A stretch of DNA of 64,000 nucleotides from Paralichthys olivaceus (Eukaryota > Chordata > Actinopteri > Pleuronectiformes > Paralichthyidae). The stretch covers positions 10,822,001 to 10,886,000 of the forward strand of contig NC_091114.1 of the NCBI RefSeq assembly GCF_024713975.1. The letters are read 5' to 3'. This document shows, one piece after another, positions 49,291-61,864 of the stretch. The position numbers and the translations under genes were made by a program. A model generated the notes under the pieces. It was not told the origin of the DNA. It saw only the letters and a list, made by a program, of their open reading frames with translations, and ran no database searches. How positions within the stretch are numbered: position 1 is the stretch's first letter; each line of letters begins with the position of its first letter.

Positions 49291-50569
49291 TTAGAGTTTT
49301 TTTTCTTTCATATCAGGTAAAATGGCTCCTCTCAGACATCACTGATAAGAAAGAAGATAAAGAAAGGGCAGGATGTGAATGTAAAGAGTTACTGGAGACA
49401 ACACCTGCAAATTGTTCAAGATTGGAATATGATGACAGGATGCACTAATCCACTTTGAGCTCACCTAAGACAATTTGATTTATGACCTCCTAGTGAGGAA
49501 ACAGTCGGACCCTGGAGCTATAGAGGTGCATGTCTCAATCCCTGTGGGGATGAGCAAACACTAAAAAACTTCACTGGCACACCTATTATTGTCTCCAGAG
49601 CGGTGCAGGATACAAAGCAGCCTTAAAAGCGGCGATCAGGTGACAAGGCAGCCTTGAACACACAACATTTATTTTCAGCAACTGCTTCACTTTGTGTTTT
49701 TTGCGATGAAAAGTTCAAGAGCTGACAGTAGCTCGGCAGTGGAGACTTTGACTATATGTTTGCGTGACACTTATTGCGCGGGACAGACTCTGGCATTCTG
49801 TGACAGCCAGTGCAGAAAACCGAGCGAGTCACTTTTGCTGAACCTGCAACCCAGAAGCAACAAAAGGAGGAAAAAAAAAATCAGTCGTTGTGGATCGGAC
49901 ATAGAGACGTGTGCTCTTTCCCCTCCCTGATCATGTCTATATCAATTACTCTGCATCTGAAGCATGCACAATGAAGAAGGGACATGGCAGATTCTTTTAT
50001 GCTGATGAGAAGCAGTTCGGCACAATAAGGGAGGGGAGGGGGGTCTCGGAGTCTTCGCAGCAGATAAAAATGGAAATGTTCCCCTCGCTGCTCAACACCC
50101 CCTGTATCAAAGCCTCCTGCTGGAGTCTGGGGAGCATGGAGGGGGAGGAGAGGATGGGAGTCGGGGTGGGGGAAGAGAGAGAGGGGAGAGATGTCCCAGC
50201 TGTGTTTGACAGGTCTCAGGGCTGAGCTGTGTGGTCTGTTGCTTGGAGAGGGAGTGTGGCCCTCCACGAAAACGTACACACACGCACACACACATGCGCG
50301 CACACAAAAACACACACACACTCAAACACACCAGGGGGGCAGAAGCGGAGCAGCTCGCAGACAATCTGGTCACGGCGTCCTGGGTAACACGTCAGCAAGC
50401 TTTGACATGGTCCAGCCGTATATATATCCAGTTATCTGTATGTTATCTAGGGGACTGTGAGTTTAAAAATAAAGACAAAAGTGTTGGTTAACGGTTTGAA
50501 GAAGCCTTGTTGGAAAAAATAAATTGCTGGGGAGTCGACTAGAGCGTGCATGTTAATGTCACATAATAG

Positions 50570-50780
50570 TTTGGGAAGTATGCATCTTCACTGTCTTGCA
50601 GAGAGTTTGGCCATTCGACCTGCAGGTAAAATCCGAAGAAGTGGCTACAGGGTTTACCCAGAGTTTGCATTTCACACATGGAAAAAAGGAGGTTCTCTGG
50701 ACACACAACTACAACAAATCCTCCGCAGTGTTCGGGCGAGAGGTGGAGCAGCCAGGTGCAGCTGACAGAGACAGGAAGTG
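50570..50780. repeat. Diverged dispersed repeat fragment
   Basis: 'acccagagtttgcatttcac' followed by 'acatggaaaaaaggagg' parallels 'ccggggtttgcccttcacac' at 51959-51978. It is probably an older copy of the same element. The overlapping open frames of 61-102 codons are not supported as genes. Confidence 0.4.
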
Positions 50781-51919
50781 ACGTATTAACTCTGCTGTGG
50801 AGATCACATGATTTTCTTGACAACACGCAGAGACGGTGTCTCTTATCAACACAAACTCTTGAGACATCTTCGTTTGTCTCTTCTACGTGTGTGTCACCTC
50901 TTTTTCACCAGGAGATATTTGATTTCTTTTTAGTTTTTTTCAATTTTGCACCTGTTGTATCACAATATTTTTATAGTATCAAATAACTTATTAAGGGTAT
51001 TTATAGCTATGGTTTCATATGTTGGCCAGTATGGTATCTTGTATTATTAATATTTACCGTACATTAAATTGTCCATTAAATAGGGATCTATATACCTAAT
51101 TCTTGACAAAAAAGCAAATAAAAATATGTCCCAAAATGTCAAACATAGTACTATGTACAACAGATCCTTTGTTTCCCAGATAACAAAACATTTCAACTAC
51201 ATTACAAAAACCTCTGCTGAAACACAAGCAGGGCTGATGATTGAGACACAAATCAAGTTATCCAGTATCATCTTCTGGATCACTGACTCATAGCTAAAAG
51301 GCCAGCCCTGATATGAGCACCAAAACATGAATCTATCATGACATAATGTCGATGTATTGACCAGTGGTGGATCCCCAAGAGAGAACCCCCGCGGTTCTTG
51401 CAGTCCGGCGGTCAGATGTCTGCAAGATGATGCCTCCCCTCCTCTCGTTAAAACACCCTTTCTTTGCATTCCTGCAACTCGGTAGCAGGGAAAGCTCCTT
51501 ATCTCTGCACTGCACGCTTACGAAACTTCCTTGCAAAATGACTTAAAAGTTAAAAGAGAGAGGGAGGACAATGTTGCAGTCCATTTAGAGGTCACCTGTA
51601 CAAACATGAAGACCTGACAGCACCTCTGTGTTTGGCAGAGCAACACACTTCACCCTTTTGAGTGATGTGGGGTAAGTGGCTGTTATTGGGCTTGGAGCCA
51701 GACCATTCCATTCCTTTGACTTACTGATACGCAGCGATCCTCCCTCGTGCTCTGTGCCCTTTGATCTTCCTCTGAGATCACTAATGAGCAATTTGTGGTC
51801 AGATTGACCTGCTCAAATTGGCCAAGAGAGGCTCGGTGCTTTGTTTCAGTTGGCTCAATGCTTTTCATGGTTGCTTCTTCATAACAATGGCTCTTTGAAA
51901 AAAGAGACAAAACAGCCAT

Positions 51920-52060
51920 TTTCACACATGCACTCTGGAAAAGTGGGTCCAGATATTTTCCGGGGTTTGCCCTTCACACATGAAGAATGCAACAGAAGAT
52001 TATCCGGGTCAGATGAGCTCACAACAACAGGAAAAAAATCTGGTTTGAACTACTGTAAAA
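51920..52060. repeat. Dispersed repeat fragment
   Basis: 'ttcacacatgcactctggaa', 'gtgggtccagatattttccg' and 'gtttgcccttcacacatgaa' form a block order shared with 50570-50780 and partly with 44550-44850. Multi-copy; class not determined. Confidence 0.45.
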
Positions 52061-52384
52061 AACATGGCGGCCTCCGTAGAGACGACCTGCTCCTGATGTA
52101 AATATAAAGTATTTAAATATAAAGGACCCATCCGAGGGTCAAGAAAACAACAATTCATCCAATTTAGATGAAACACACAAGTGATCCCTTTCAACTGAAT
52201 CTTACTCACTGAACCTATAAATTAAAACAGTCTTCTTTTAAAAAGACATCCAGACCCTACTGGCAGAAAATAAGTCGGAATCTGAAACTAGTTAGGAGCG
52301 ACCTGGGGTGAAAATCCATCTGAATCCACTAAATAATCTGAGACACAAAGTTTTTACAATTCATCTTGAGGGGGAAGATAATAC

Positions 52385-52600
52385 CTGCACCACATTTTAT
52401 GGCAATCCAGCCAATAGTTGACAAAATAGTTCCAAAATCAATAAAACGTCATCTTCTTGGACGAGCCATAGGAAACAACAGGTAGTCAAGAAATCACTGG
52501 GATTCATTCAACTGGGATGATGAATGCAAAAAAACATTCACTCACCAGTTATTGAAACATTTCAGTGTGGACCACAGTGATGCACCGGCCGACCAGCAAC
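52385..52600 (+). repeat. Teleost dispersed repeat, interrupted copy
   Basis: 'cacattttatggcaatccag' and 'ccaatagttgacaaaatag', then after about 110 bases 'aaacatttcagtgtggacca' and 'ccggccgacc'. These are consecutive blocks of a common fish repeat, apparently split by unrelated sequence at about 52430-52545. Another fragment is at 53790-53885. Confidence 0.55.
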
Positions 52601-53789
52601 TGAAGTTCAGTTTATATCAGGGCACTCACTGTGTTATGCCCTGCTTACTGTCACCCACCTCACAGGAAGAAATGCAAGCCTGTGCCAGGAAATAATCCCT
52701 CAAGAACGTGTCACTTTACAAACTAAAGTGTTTTCTTGTCTTTGTTGGCTGGAACAGCAGCTGATTTCAGGTTGGGTTAACCTTTCAAAATGGCCAAAAA
52801 TGTTAAATTGATGAGGCAGGTGTCTGGAAAAGTCATATTTCCTTGGTTGGACGGGCTGAGAGGAAGAGAATGCGTTCGGGTGATTAAGCGGGTTGCATTA
52901 CTGAGTTGTGAGGTGGGACGAGGGACGTGAAATCTGACGAGCCACGTGAAGGAAACCTGCTCTGAGCAAAAAAACGTTCCTTTCTTTCATATATGGAAAA
53001 CCTGCAGTTCTGTGAATGCACAGAAACACAATGAAGAGACAAGTGTGTGTCATGAGACTGTACTATAGGCTTTTATGGTTCAGTGAGCAGTGGAGGGGCT
53101 GAGGCGAGAGCAGAGGCCGCGTTAAGTACGTCTCCGAGGCTTGAATTTCCAAATGTTGACACAGGTCTGCATAATGGACCATAATGTTCCCTTTGAATGC
53201 TTTTGAGTGGGTCCTAAAATGTCTTAAAGCAGGTCAAAGGAAAGTGTGTCAAGTTATATCTTCTCTTTGTTGTGCAGTGGAACCAATAAAAGGTTAAACT
53301 AAAACCCGGCTCCTGACGTCTTTGTCTTTACCATCGCTTTTAATCTTTATTGAAGGATGTGCATATTCCAAAAATAGTTTATATGCTTTCTGCAGAACTC
53401 TGACCTTTACTTACTGTGAATTAATACCATATATTGTCTTATTTCCTAATGTATGTTTGCCACATCTCATAATTGTCCATCATATTTCTTTTATGTTCAT
53501 TTTGCAGGAAAGGGGAAACATTCCTTCAACTTCTACAGCATGTAAATCCATGTACAAATCCACATCATATATATAATTCATATGTCCAATAAACTGTGTA
53601 TAATTCCATTAATTATGCTGTCGATTTCACATTAGGGGATCCGTCATATCGTCCACCTTTATATACGGTGTATGTAGTTTACCACTGTCACCATTTTAAT
53701 CTGAGCTGAGGTGTGTTGTGATTGTAAGTATGAGACACAATGATGGTGCAAAATAAAACACATCAGAGATTTTTGGGGTTTATCCTCTG

Positions 53790-53885
53790 GGGAATGTGGA
53801 TCTCTACCAATTTTCACAGCAATCCAGGACTGAAATGTATCCGTCCCTGACCATCCCACATTGCCGTCTGCGGAGCCGTGCTGAA
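53790..53885 (+). repeat. Teleost dispersed repeat fragment
   Basis: 'ttttcacagcaatccag', 'tgaccatcccacattgccgt' and 'ggagccgtgctgaaaaagg' match the middle and end of the same family as 52385-52600. Confidence 0.5.
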
Positions 53886-54908
53886 AAAGGCAAGACATCC
53901 AGTTGTTCGGGGTCCCTGTTGTGATGAGATTAATTATTTCTGTGGGATTGCAATGGAAATCACTGCGGCCTATAGGTCACATTTCACTTTTCAAAGGTGG
54001 CGTGGACTTGGCTGCAAAGGTCAGCTGTCACAAAGCCTTTATCCTCCCGAACCAACTGGTGGCCTGTTTGAACATGACTGACTGCAGTGGACGACAACAA
54101 CTGCAGAAGACGGAGAGCGCGGCAGTGAAACGAAGGGGAAGAACTTTTTTTTGTTGTTGTTGCTCTTGCAAAATGTCAGAGTTCGACGTGTTTCCAAACG
54201 GCTGAAGAGAAACGGGTTTCGCTCGTATTTTCTTTGGCGAATTCTTTGTGTGCGATAAGATATTATTGACTCTTCGGGGAATGCTGCGTATTGTAGCTGA
54301 GGCCAAACATTGACTTGAGATAACCCCGTTGACAGAAAAGCCAACACCACTGTGATGAACAAAAGCTTTAACAAACGAGTGGAAGCTGGAGAATTTACTT
54401 TCCCAACAGTACAGTAAGGCAGAGATATAAATAACTGTTTCCAAATATAGATCACCATTTGAACTCCCTCTCTAAATTCCTACCGTGAGTTGCTATCATC
54501 ATGGCCATTTTGTCTCAGTAAAAACCCTCTGTGGATTAAAAAGGCCACGCTTGCCCCCATTAGGTCCACATTCGTGCAACTGCGCCCAGCATCTGTCCTC
54601 CTTGTCATGCTAAAGTAAAGTGACGCCTTGGCAACACCCCAAAGTAAAAATGATGGTAGTGGAAAAAAAAAAAACGTGAGAACAGAGAGGAGCCTAGACG
54701 TGGCCCCGGCTGCACTCCTCTGCTGAAATAATTAGCCCCTGGTTGGTGTGGACTCCTCGTGGGACTCCACCGTGACATGTTCAAATGAGTATTGGCAGAG
54801 TGCGACACCAGCTGTGGGCCTCCTGCAGGGAGCTGCTGTACCGTGCGGCGCCCTCCTCACAGAGCGTGACACAAACCCTTTAAAGTCTGAAGAGCAGGAG
54901 CGACGGCC

Positions 54909-55391
54909 TTGAGCTCGCTTCACGTCCACAGGAAAACAACTGTAAAATGTGGCATCGGTATTAATTTTATGTCAGGTGTTTCAGGCCGTGATCGAGCTGT
55001 CCACCAAACACACACATTTCTACCCACGCCCAAATCTGTGTGTGTGTGTGTGGTGCAGATGGGAGCAAAACCCAAGGGGCTTCGACACGAGGAGGAGGGT
55101 GCCAGGCGTTATTCAGACCCATCCTGCAGAAGAAATGCAAGTCGCAACCACACCCATGTCAATTACAATAAACCAAGGCTCTGTGTGGAATTCCCACTGT
55201 ACCCCGGCACCAATTTGGCAACCCCTGGTGGGAGGCCACAGGACTGGCAACCCACCGAAACCAAGATGGGCACCACCACACCCGCAGAGATCTTCTTAGG
55301 AATAACTTTACTGTCGCCAGGGCTCGTGTCATTTGTCACAACTATTTTCAGAAAACTACATTTTACGACTATTTTTAATACAGCATCATGA
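54909..55391 (+). other. Unrecognised 160-codon open frame
   Basis: The longest plus-strand open frame in the window. A second frame, 54949-55299 (116 codons), overlaps it. It contains a short Cys-Val run caused by a (GT)n tract and no motif I know. There are no clear splice sites or a poly(A) signal tied to it. It is most likely chance, or repeat-derived, and is listed only because of its length. Confidence 0.1.
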
Positions 55392-55635
55392 TGACATCGA
55401 TATTTTTAGGTTTAGTATTAATAAATAATATTTTAATTGCACATTTGGTATCGTTTGACGAAACAAAGCCTTCAGGGCAGGAGGTGTGCAGAGTCGCTCA
55501 ATAGCCCCACCTTGTGGTCAAAAAATATAGACACTATAAAACCATCAAACATAATCATTATTAGAATCTTCTGTCCCTTTAATGGATCAATTATAAATAA
55601 AGATAAATAAAATGAATTGACTTGTTTGAAGAGGT

Positions 55636-55641
55636 TTTATT
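55636..55641 (-). terminator. dctn6: Candidate poly(A) signal of dctn6
   Basis: AATAAA on the minus strand lies about 345 bases after the dctn6 stop codon and is followed by T-rich sequence. No closer AATAAA exists on this strand between the stop and this point. Confidence 0.55.
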
Positions 55642-55983
55642 TCAGGACTAGAACACATTATAAATGAAAACAAAGTGCAAGAGCAGAGGTCAGATATGTA
55701 AAAGAGTAATAGCAATCAGGGCCGTTGAAATTTCCTGGGGGCCCAAGCTGATAATGGCAGATTGTATTATTCCACTGCATCAACAATTTTGTGAAAACCC
55801 CTTTAACTTCTGTTTGTTTGGCCCCAAAAGTCACCTGAAAGGCTCCTGTACAGTGTGCTGAACTTTTTCGATGCTACAGGTAATTTTTTTAGACATTACA
55901 GAAAAAATAAATGACGAGTGCAAACTGAGGGAAATGTGAGAGTTTGTGGTGTCAGCGTGTGCAGGACGTTTGATTCCTGCACG

Positions 55984-57595
<1,612 letters not shown>

Positions 57596-58965
57596 CCCTG
57601 CGATGAGGAATCGATGTATTCGATGATTGATTGTTGATCCTAGTTCAGAGGTTTCTTTGTGTGAGATCTGGTTTGATTGTGTCTGTCTGGAAACACCAGC
57701 CTGAGACTTGACTGCCCTCTGCTGTCTTCACACGGTACTGCAAACCCCTAATTAAACACATTCATGTTTTAATTTTAAAACACTGTTTTTAAAAAAATTA
57801 TAAACGCCCAAAACGTTGCATTTTGTATTATTTAAATCTATCTATCTATCTATCCTCTTTCCATCTAGAAATGTTTTGATGAAATTGTATGATTAAATTA
57901 TAAAAGGATGAGAAAAATGTTATAGGGCTATAACCTCTCATTTAATGTCTTTCTTCTGAATCCAGGCTCTCTGCCAAACATTGAGTTTCTCATATAGAAA
58001 AACTATGTAATGAAATTAAAAGTAAAAAATACACACAACTCTCAACTCAGCTTTTTAAAAAGTTAAAGAGTTAATACAAACTATACATTTGTCTCTGTGG
58101 ACTGTGTTTGGCTGTTAATTACCAACGATTTCAGTCACTTTGACCAATCACAGCTCACGTGCAGCATTGGTCGACAGACATTTCTCACTGCAGTGACACA
58201 ATATGTCCTGCAGGTGTCGCCAATAACCAAAGAATGGGAGTGGACTCAGTGCCAGTTATATTTAAAGTATGAGGAGGAAACACAGGTAAAATCATTTCAC
58301 CATAATGTTCCATTAAAGTCTTACTGGTGCTGGTGCTGCAGCTGAGTCTGGTTTTAAACAGGGCTTCATCTGTGAAGTGGGATTTGATTTCTGTCAAGTC
58401 AGCAATAATTGAAACAGAAATGGCTTAGTTTTTGTTTTCAGAATAAATCTGTGCAATCAATCAAGGTAAATCTAAAAGATTAAAAAAACTGAGACTCACA
58501 TTAAAGTTGCTGTTTCCAAATTACAGACACATGCAATGGGCTGGGAAGATCATCACCATGTTGTTGATGGTTTACGAGATATATACAACCTGATGTGTAG
58601 AAAGGTACTTTACCACGTTAATGCCTGTGATCAAAAAGGAAAAGGTAAATGTTGAAATCTAAGTTGTTTATTATTAGCTTTGCACATCTCTTGGTCCACC
58701 ATGTGTCTGTGTTTATACAGCAGCTACAGGGATGCAGATTATTGACAGTAAGAAAGTTAAGATAAAAAATAACAATGAGATGAATAAGTAGGCCAAATAA
58801 AACCAATAAAATAATACGACATAAATACCTAAATCAAATAAAACTAGAAAATTGATAAAAGAGCATGAAAAAAGAATGTATGGATGAGATATTAAAATAT
58901 GAGTATACAAAATAAACAATGGGCATAAACCATCTCGTCGAGGGGGGTTTTAAATTTGCGTTTTA
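57596..58965. other. Spacer between dctn6 and the CpG-rich promoter
   Basis: Upstream of dctn6 (minus) and of the unnamed plus-strand gene. The dctn6 promoter should lie in the first few hundred bases; I see no TATA box. A (TATC)n run is at 57835-57855. The stretch from 58600 to 58930 is very AT-rich. Open frames of 60-82 codons are not recognised. Confidence 0.55.
57835..57855. repeat. Short (TATC)n tetranucleotide tract
   Basis: About five units of 'tatc' upstream of dctn6. Confidence 0.9.
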
Positions 58966-59322
58966 TTTTCTCAACACGGGGGAACCGGAAGTGTTGGGCC
59001 GTGACTCCTCGTGACTTGACGGCGGATGAGTTTTTGAAGCGGAGCGACTCCGGGAGCGGAAAGTGAGGAGCGGAGGAGCCGCAGCACCGGGACGTCACAG
59101 GACGGGAAAACACCCAGAGTGCACCTCTGCGCAGATTTAAAGAAAGTCTCACATGCGTAAAACTCTGGATGTGCGTATTTTCTTTGTGAATAGCAGAGAA
59201 GAAAGGCGGATCGGTCGCTGTAGCGGCAGATGCGGCGGCAGATGCGGAGCGTTGGGGGCGAGGGGGGGGGGCTGGTGCGAAGTTTAATGTAAATATGTGA
59301 CCAGGACCCAGGAGGCTGTGAC
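58965..59322 (+). promoter_or_regulatory. CpG-rich promoter and 5' UTR of an unnamed gene
   Basis: CpG density rises abruptly here compared with flanking AT-rich DNA. It includes 'accggaagt' (ETS-type site, 58984-58992) and 'gacgtcac' (CRE-like, 59091-59098). Such islands with ETS and CRE sites mark housekeeping-type promoters. The stop-poor 167-codon minus-strand frame at 58892-59395 is a by-product of the GC-rich sequence. Confidence 0.7.
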
Positions 59323-59361
59323 ATGGATCAGTCCACCACTCTGGACATAGAGTCACTGAAG
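59323..59361 (+). CDS. Probable first coding exon of an unidentified gene
   Basis: ATG in a strong context (G at -3, G at +4), with an in-frame stop a short way upstream, opens MDQSTTLDIESLK. It runs into a consensus donor, AAG|GTGAGC, in phase 0. It sits right after the CpG-rich promoter, so a true 5' exon is likely. Thirteen residues are too few to name the family, and I do not recognise them. The gene runs rightward, head-to-head with dctn6, and most of it must lie outside the window. Confidence 0.6.
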
Positions 59362-59451
59362 GTGAGCTCACTCTCATTCCACATGAAAAGTTCAATAATG
59401 GACAGAAAGAGTTTCACCCTGTTTCCATTCGTGTGGTTTCATTCTGCAGCT

Positions 59452-59719
59452 ATTTAAGGGATAGTTCACCCAAAAATGAGAAATGGAGGCGTGGGTGAAG
59501 TGTTTGAGTCCACAAAACACTTTTGGAGTTTAACAGGTAAAGAGCCAAATCCAATATGGATGAAGTAAATGGCAAAGAAAATATAGAGACATATTTTTTA
59601 CATTTGTAGAAGTGGTCACCAGTGTTTTGTGGACTCAGACACTTCACTCACCCCTCCATCGGCATAGTGCTGAGTATATAATGAGTGGATTTTCATTGTT
59701 GGGTGAACTATCCCTTTAA
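59452..59719. mobile_element. MITE with 'aagggatagttcaccc' inverted ends
   Basis: The left end, 'tttaagggatagttcaccca', and the right end, 'gggtgaactatccctttaaa', are near-perfect inverted repeats about 268 bases apart. The interior also has inverted blocks: 'gtgaagtgtttgagtccaca' and 'tgtggactcagacacttcac'. This is a very common teleost MITE end. TTAA-like flanks suggest a piggyBac-type origin, but this is inferred. Confidence 0.85.
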
Positions 59720-60459
59720 AAAAAGAAAAATCGAGTTCCCTCTCTGTGCAACAGGTGCATCCGCTGCTCCGCTGCCTCCATTAGAAAAGTCCTGGCTAAT
59801 GAAAGATGAATGGAAAGTGTCTCCCAGTGTTGCAGCCGTTGCATTTCTCTCTGCAGGCAGGGACACAGTGATTAATTACCAGTGATCCACCACAGCTCAA
59901 ACACATCAGGAGGAAGAGGAGGATGAGGAGGCCTGGAGCTCCTGCATCTCCCTCCTGCACTATGCTCCTCATATTCTATGCATTTTCTTTCTCCCAGCCC
60001 CAGTTTCAAGAAGCACAGTAATGTGACAGCCTATGAATATTCTGCCCGCATGCTTTTCTCATTATCATTCAAGTCTACGAAGAGGGGAGGTGGTAGAGGT
60101 GGTGGTGGTGGTGGGGGGGTAGTAACCTCTGGGTACAGTATGTGCATCTCGTCACCCTGCTGCAGTTCACGTGTCAGAAACCCACACAGCAGAGCTTCTG
60201 TTTGTCATTCTTCCGCTATAACCGCTTTATATACATATTTATATATACAGTCTGTGGCTATAACCCACGTGCACAGTGGCAAAGGACTTACATAGATTTC
60301 CTGCTGACTAACATAGCTACAACTTCCCTAAACCATTCCTCTTATGTGTTCACCTTTAAATATCAGGATTTACATTGTGAGGATTTGCTTTTGGTTCATC
60401 CTAATGTGATAAGGTCCCTACAACATGGGTAATACCTTGATCACACACATGCACGCACA

Positions 60460-60640
60460 AAGGTTTGCTATCCTCGTTAGGACCCTGCATTGACTTCCAT
60501 TCATTGTGGACAGACAGCACAACTAAAACCTTTTTCCCCTGACCAGGCTTTGGTCCCCACGACGTCAACTGGTCCTGACAAGGTCCTTGTTTATGCTGGA
60601 AAACTAGAACACTCACACAAGCTTGCACACTTGTCCTTGT
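60460..60640. repeat. 'Ctttggtccccac' teleost repeat, copy 1
   Basis: 'tcctcgttaggaccctgc', 'ctttggtccccacgacg' and 'ctggtcctgacaaggtcc' are blocks of a repeat that in fish is often followed by CA microsatellites. A second copy lies at 60830-60950. Confidence 0.7.
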
Positions 60641-60829
60641 TAAGGCTTTTATGTCGTTTCTACGCACGAAGAGAAGAGAAACAGCCGAAACAAATGAACT
60701 GTCACTGCCCACGTGCTTTCGTGCGATTTTTGATGCCTATCTCTAACTTTAAACATTCCACACTTCACGAATAACTGCTAACCTTCACCAGGAGCTCAGA
60801 AATGACCATTTGCCTCTTTAGGAGCAGAC

Positions 60830-60950
60830 TTTGGTCCCCATGAGGTTCGCTGGTCCTGACAAGGTCAGTGTTCATACAAGAAAAGGTCCCTATAGAGGCA
60901 ACAAACAAGTGCACACACATACACACACACACACTCAGGGAGAGTGAGCT
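60830..60950. repeat. 'Ctttggtccccac' teleost repeat, copy 2
   Basis: 'ctttggtccccatgagg', 'ctggtcctgacaaggtca' and 'aaaggtccctatagagg', followed by a CA-rich tail at about 60912-60935. Same family and orientation as copy 1. Confidence 0.7.
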
Positions 60951-61714
60951 CTGGGCTCAGTGGTTGAGTCGCTCTTATCAGTTCCATTCACTTCTGCTCC
61001 CTCTGCGCTGATCAGCACTTCCCTTAAACTCACAGATTTGTCAAATCCTGCGTATTTGTCGTGTTTAATGGGAGTTGCTGTGTTTTGTTCATTTAATTCC
61101 AGTATTTAAAGCAGGGGTTTTGTGTTTCGGATGCTTCTGCAACTGTTTTCCTTGATTATGCTGCGTTCAGTTCGCCGCTTCCCCCGTGCGTTCGACTGAT
61201 GAATACAAATGACACCTATGGGCGAGCTGTCCAAAACGCCCCCCCATTGACTCTCTCAGGATTTTCTCGGGATTAGCAGGCAAAGCTAGTGCACTGTGGA
61301 GAGAGGTGTCCGTCTGTTGACATCAGCAGTTTGTTATCTTTCTCTCCTCCCCTGCCGGCGTCAAACACCGGGGGAAGGAGCCGACAAGAGCTGCAAACAT
61401 CTGAGACGTAACTCTCCACATTAATAAATGATGCAAAGGTCAGAGGTGCAGAATGCCAATGAGGTTTGTTGCTCATTTATGTGTTTCAAAAGTGCATATA
61501 TTTTTCATGACAGTGTCCTCAAACGCAGACCTGCATGTAAGAGCAGAAGGAAACTCTCTCTGAAAATCTCCTTCAAACAGCCTGTGATGTCGGGGCTTTG
61601 TTGACGGCGTGTTCTGATTGAGCAGCCGCGACCTTTCGCTGTGCCAGACTTATTGGAGATCTTTGATCCCAGCTGATCTCATACTTCTGAGTTGAGTTAC
61701 CTTGTTGCTTTCAG

Positions 61715-61864
61715 CCGGAGGAAGTGCAGCACCGCTCCGACCGTCCATGCATCCGCATAGAAAGGTCAAGCACGCTCCAAAAGACGAAGCCATCGACGGG
61801 GCCTCCAGCTGCTATCGTAACTCCAGCAGAGATGATGTACCCACAAAAATTGGATTTCGCATTC
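61715..61864 (+). other. Weak candidate second exon of the unnamed gene
   Basis: A good acceptor ('ttgttgctttcag') is followed by a frame in the phase required by the 59323 exon: PEEVQHRSDRPCIRIERSS, then about 30 more residues to a TAG. A possible internal donor, ATC|GTAACT, lies near 61820. The local GC content is raised. I recognise no domain, and such frames arise by chance. If unspliced it would end a very short protein. Confidence 0.15.

Larger units (their letters stand above)
47330..55630. other. Intergenic region between rbpms promoter and dctn6 3' end
   Basis: About 8.3 kb with no exon I recognise. It carries dispersed repeats at 48880-49290, 50570-50780, 51920-52060, 52385-52600 and 53790-53885, CA-rich stretches near 50.27 kb, and GC-rich patches near 47.4 kb and 54.8 kb. 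The longest open frame, 160 codons at 54909-55391, has no known homology. Two overlapping frames at 54028-54458 are likewise unrecognised. Confidence 0.55.

Noticed and set aside
49881..50373. Minus- and plus-strand open frames with Cys-Val or Thr-His runs
   Set aside because: The runs come from a (CA)n/(GT)n stretch read in different frames; not protein-coding.
54028..54458. Two overlapping minus-strand open frames of 138 and 139 codons
   Set aside because: Two different frames open over the same bases, with no recognisable motif and poly-Lys or poly-Gln/Val runs from a TTG/TTT repeat. No evidence for either.
58892..59395. A 167-codon minus-strand open frame, the longest in the window
   Set aside because: It lies across the CpG-rich promoter, where stop codons are rare by composition. 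It has no recognisable domain and overlaps the supported plus-strand first exon.
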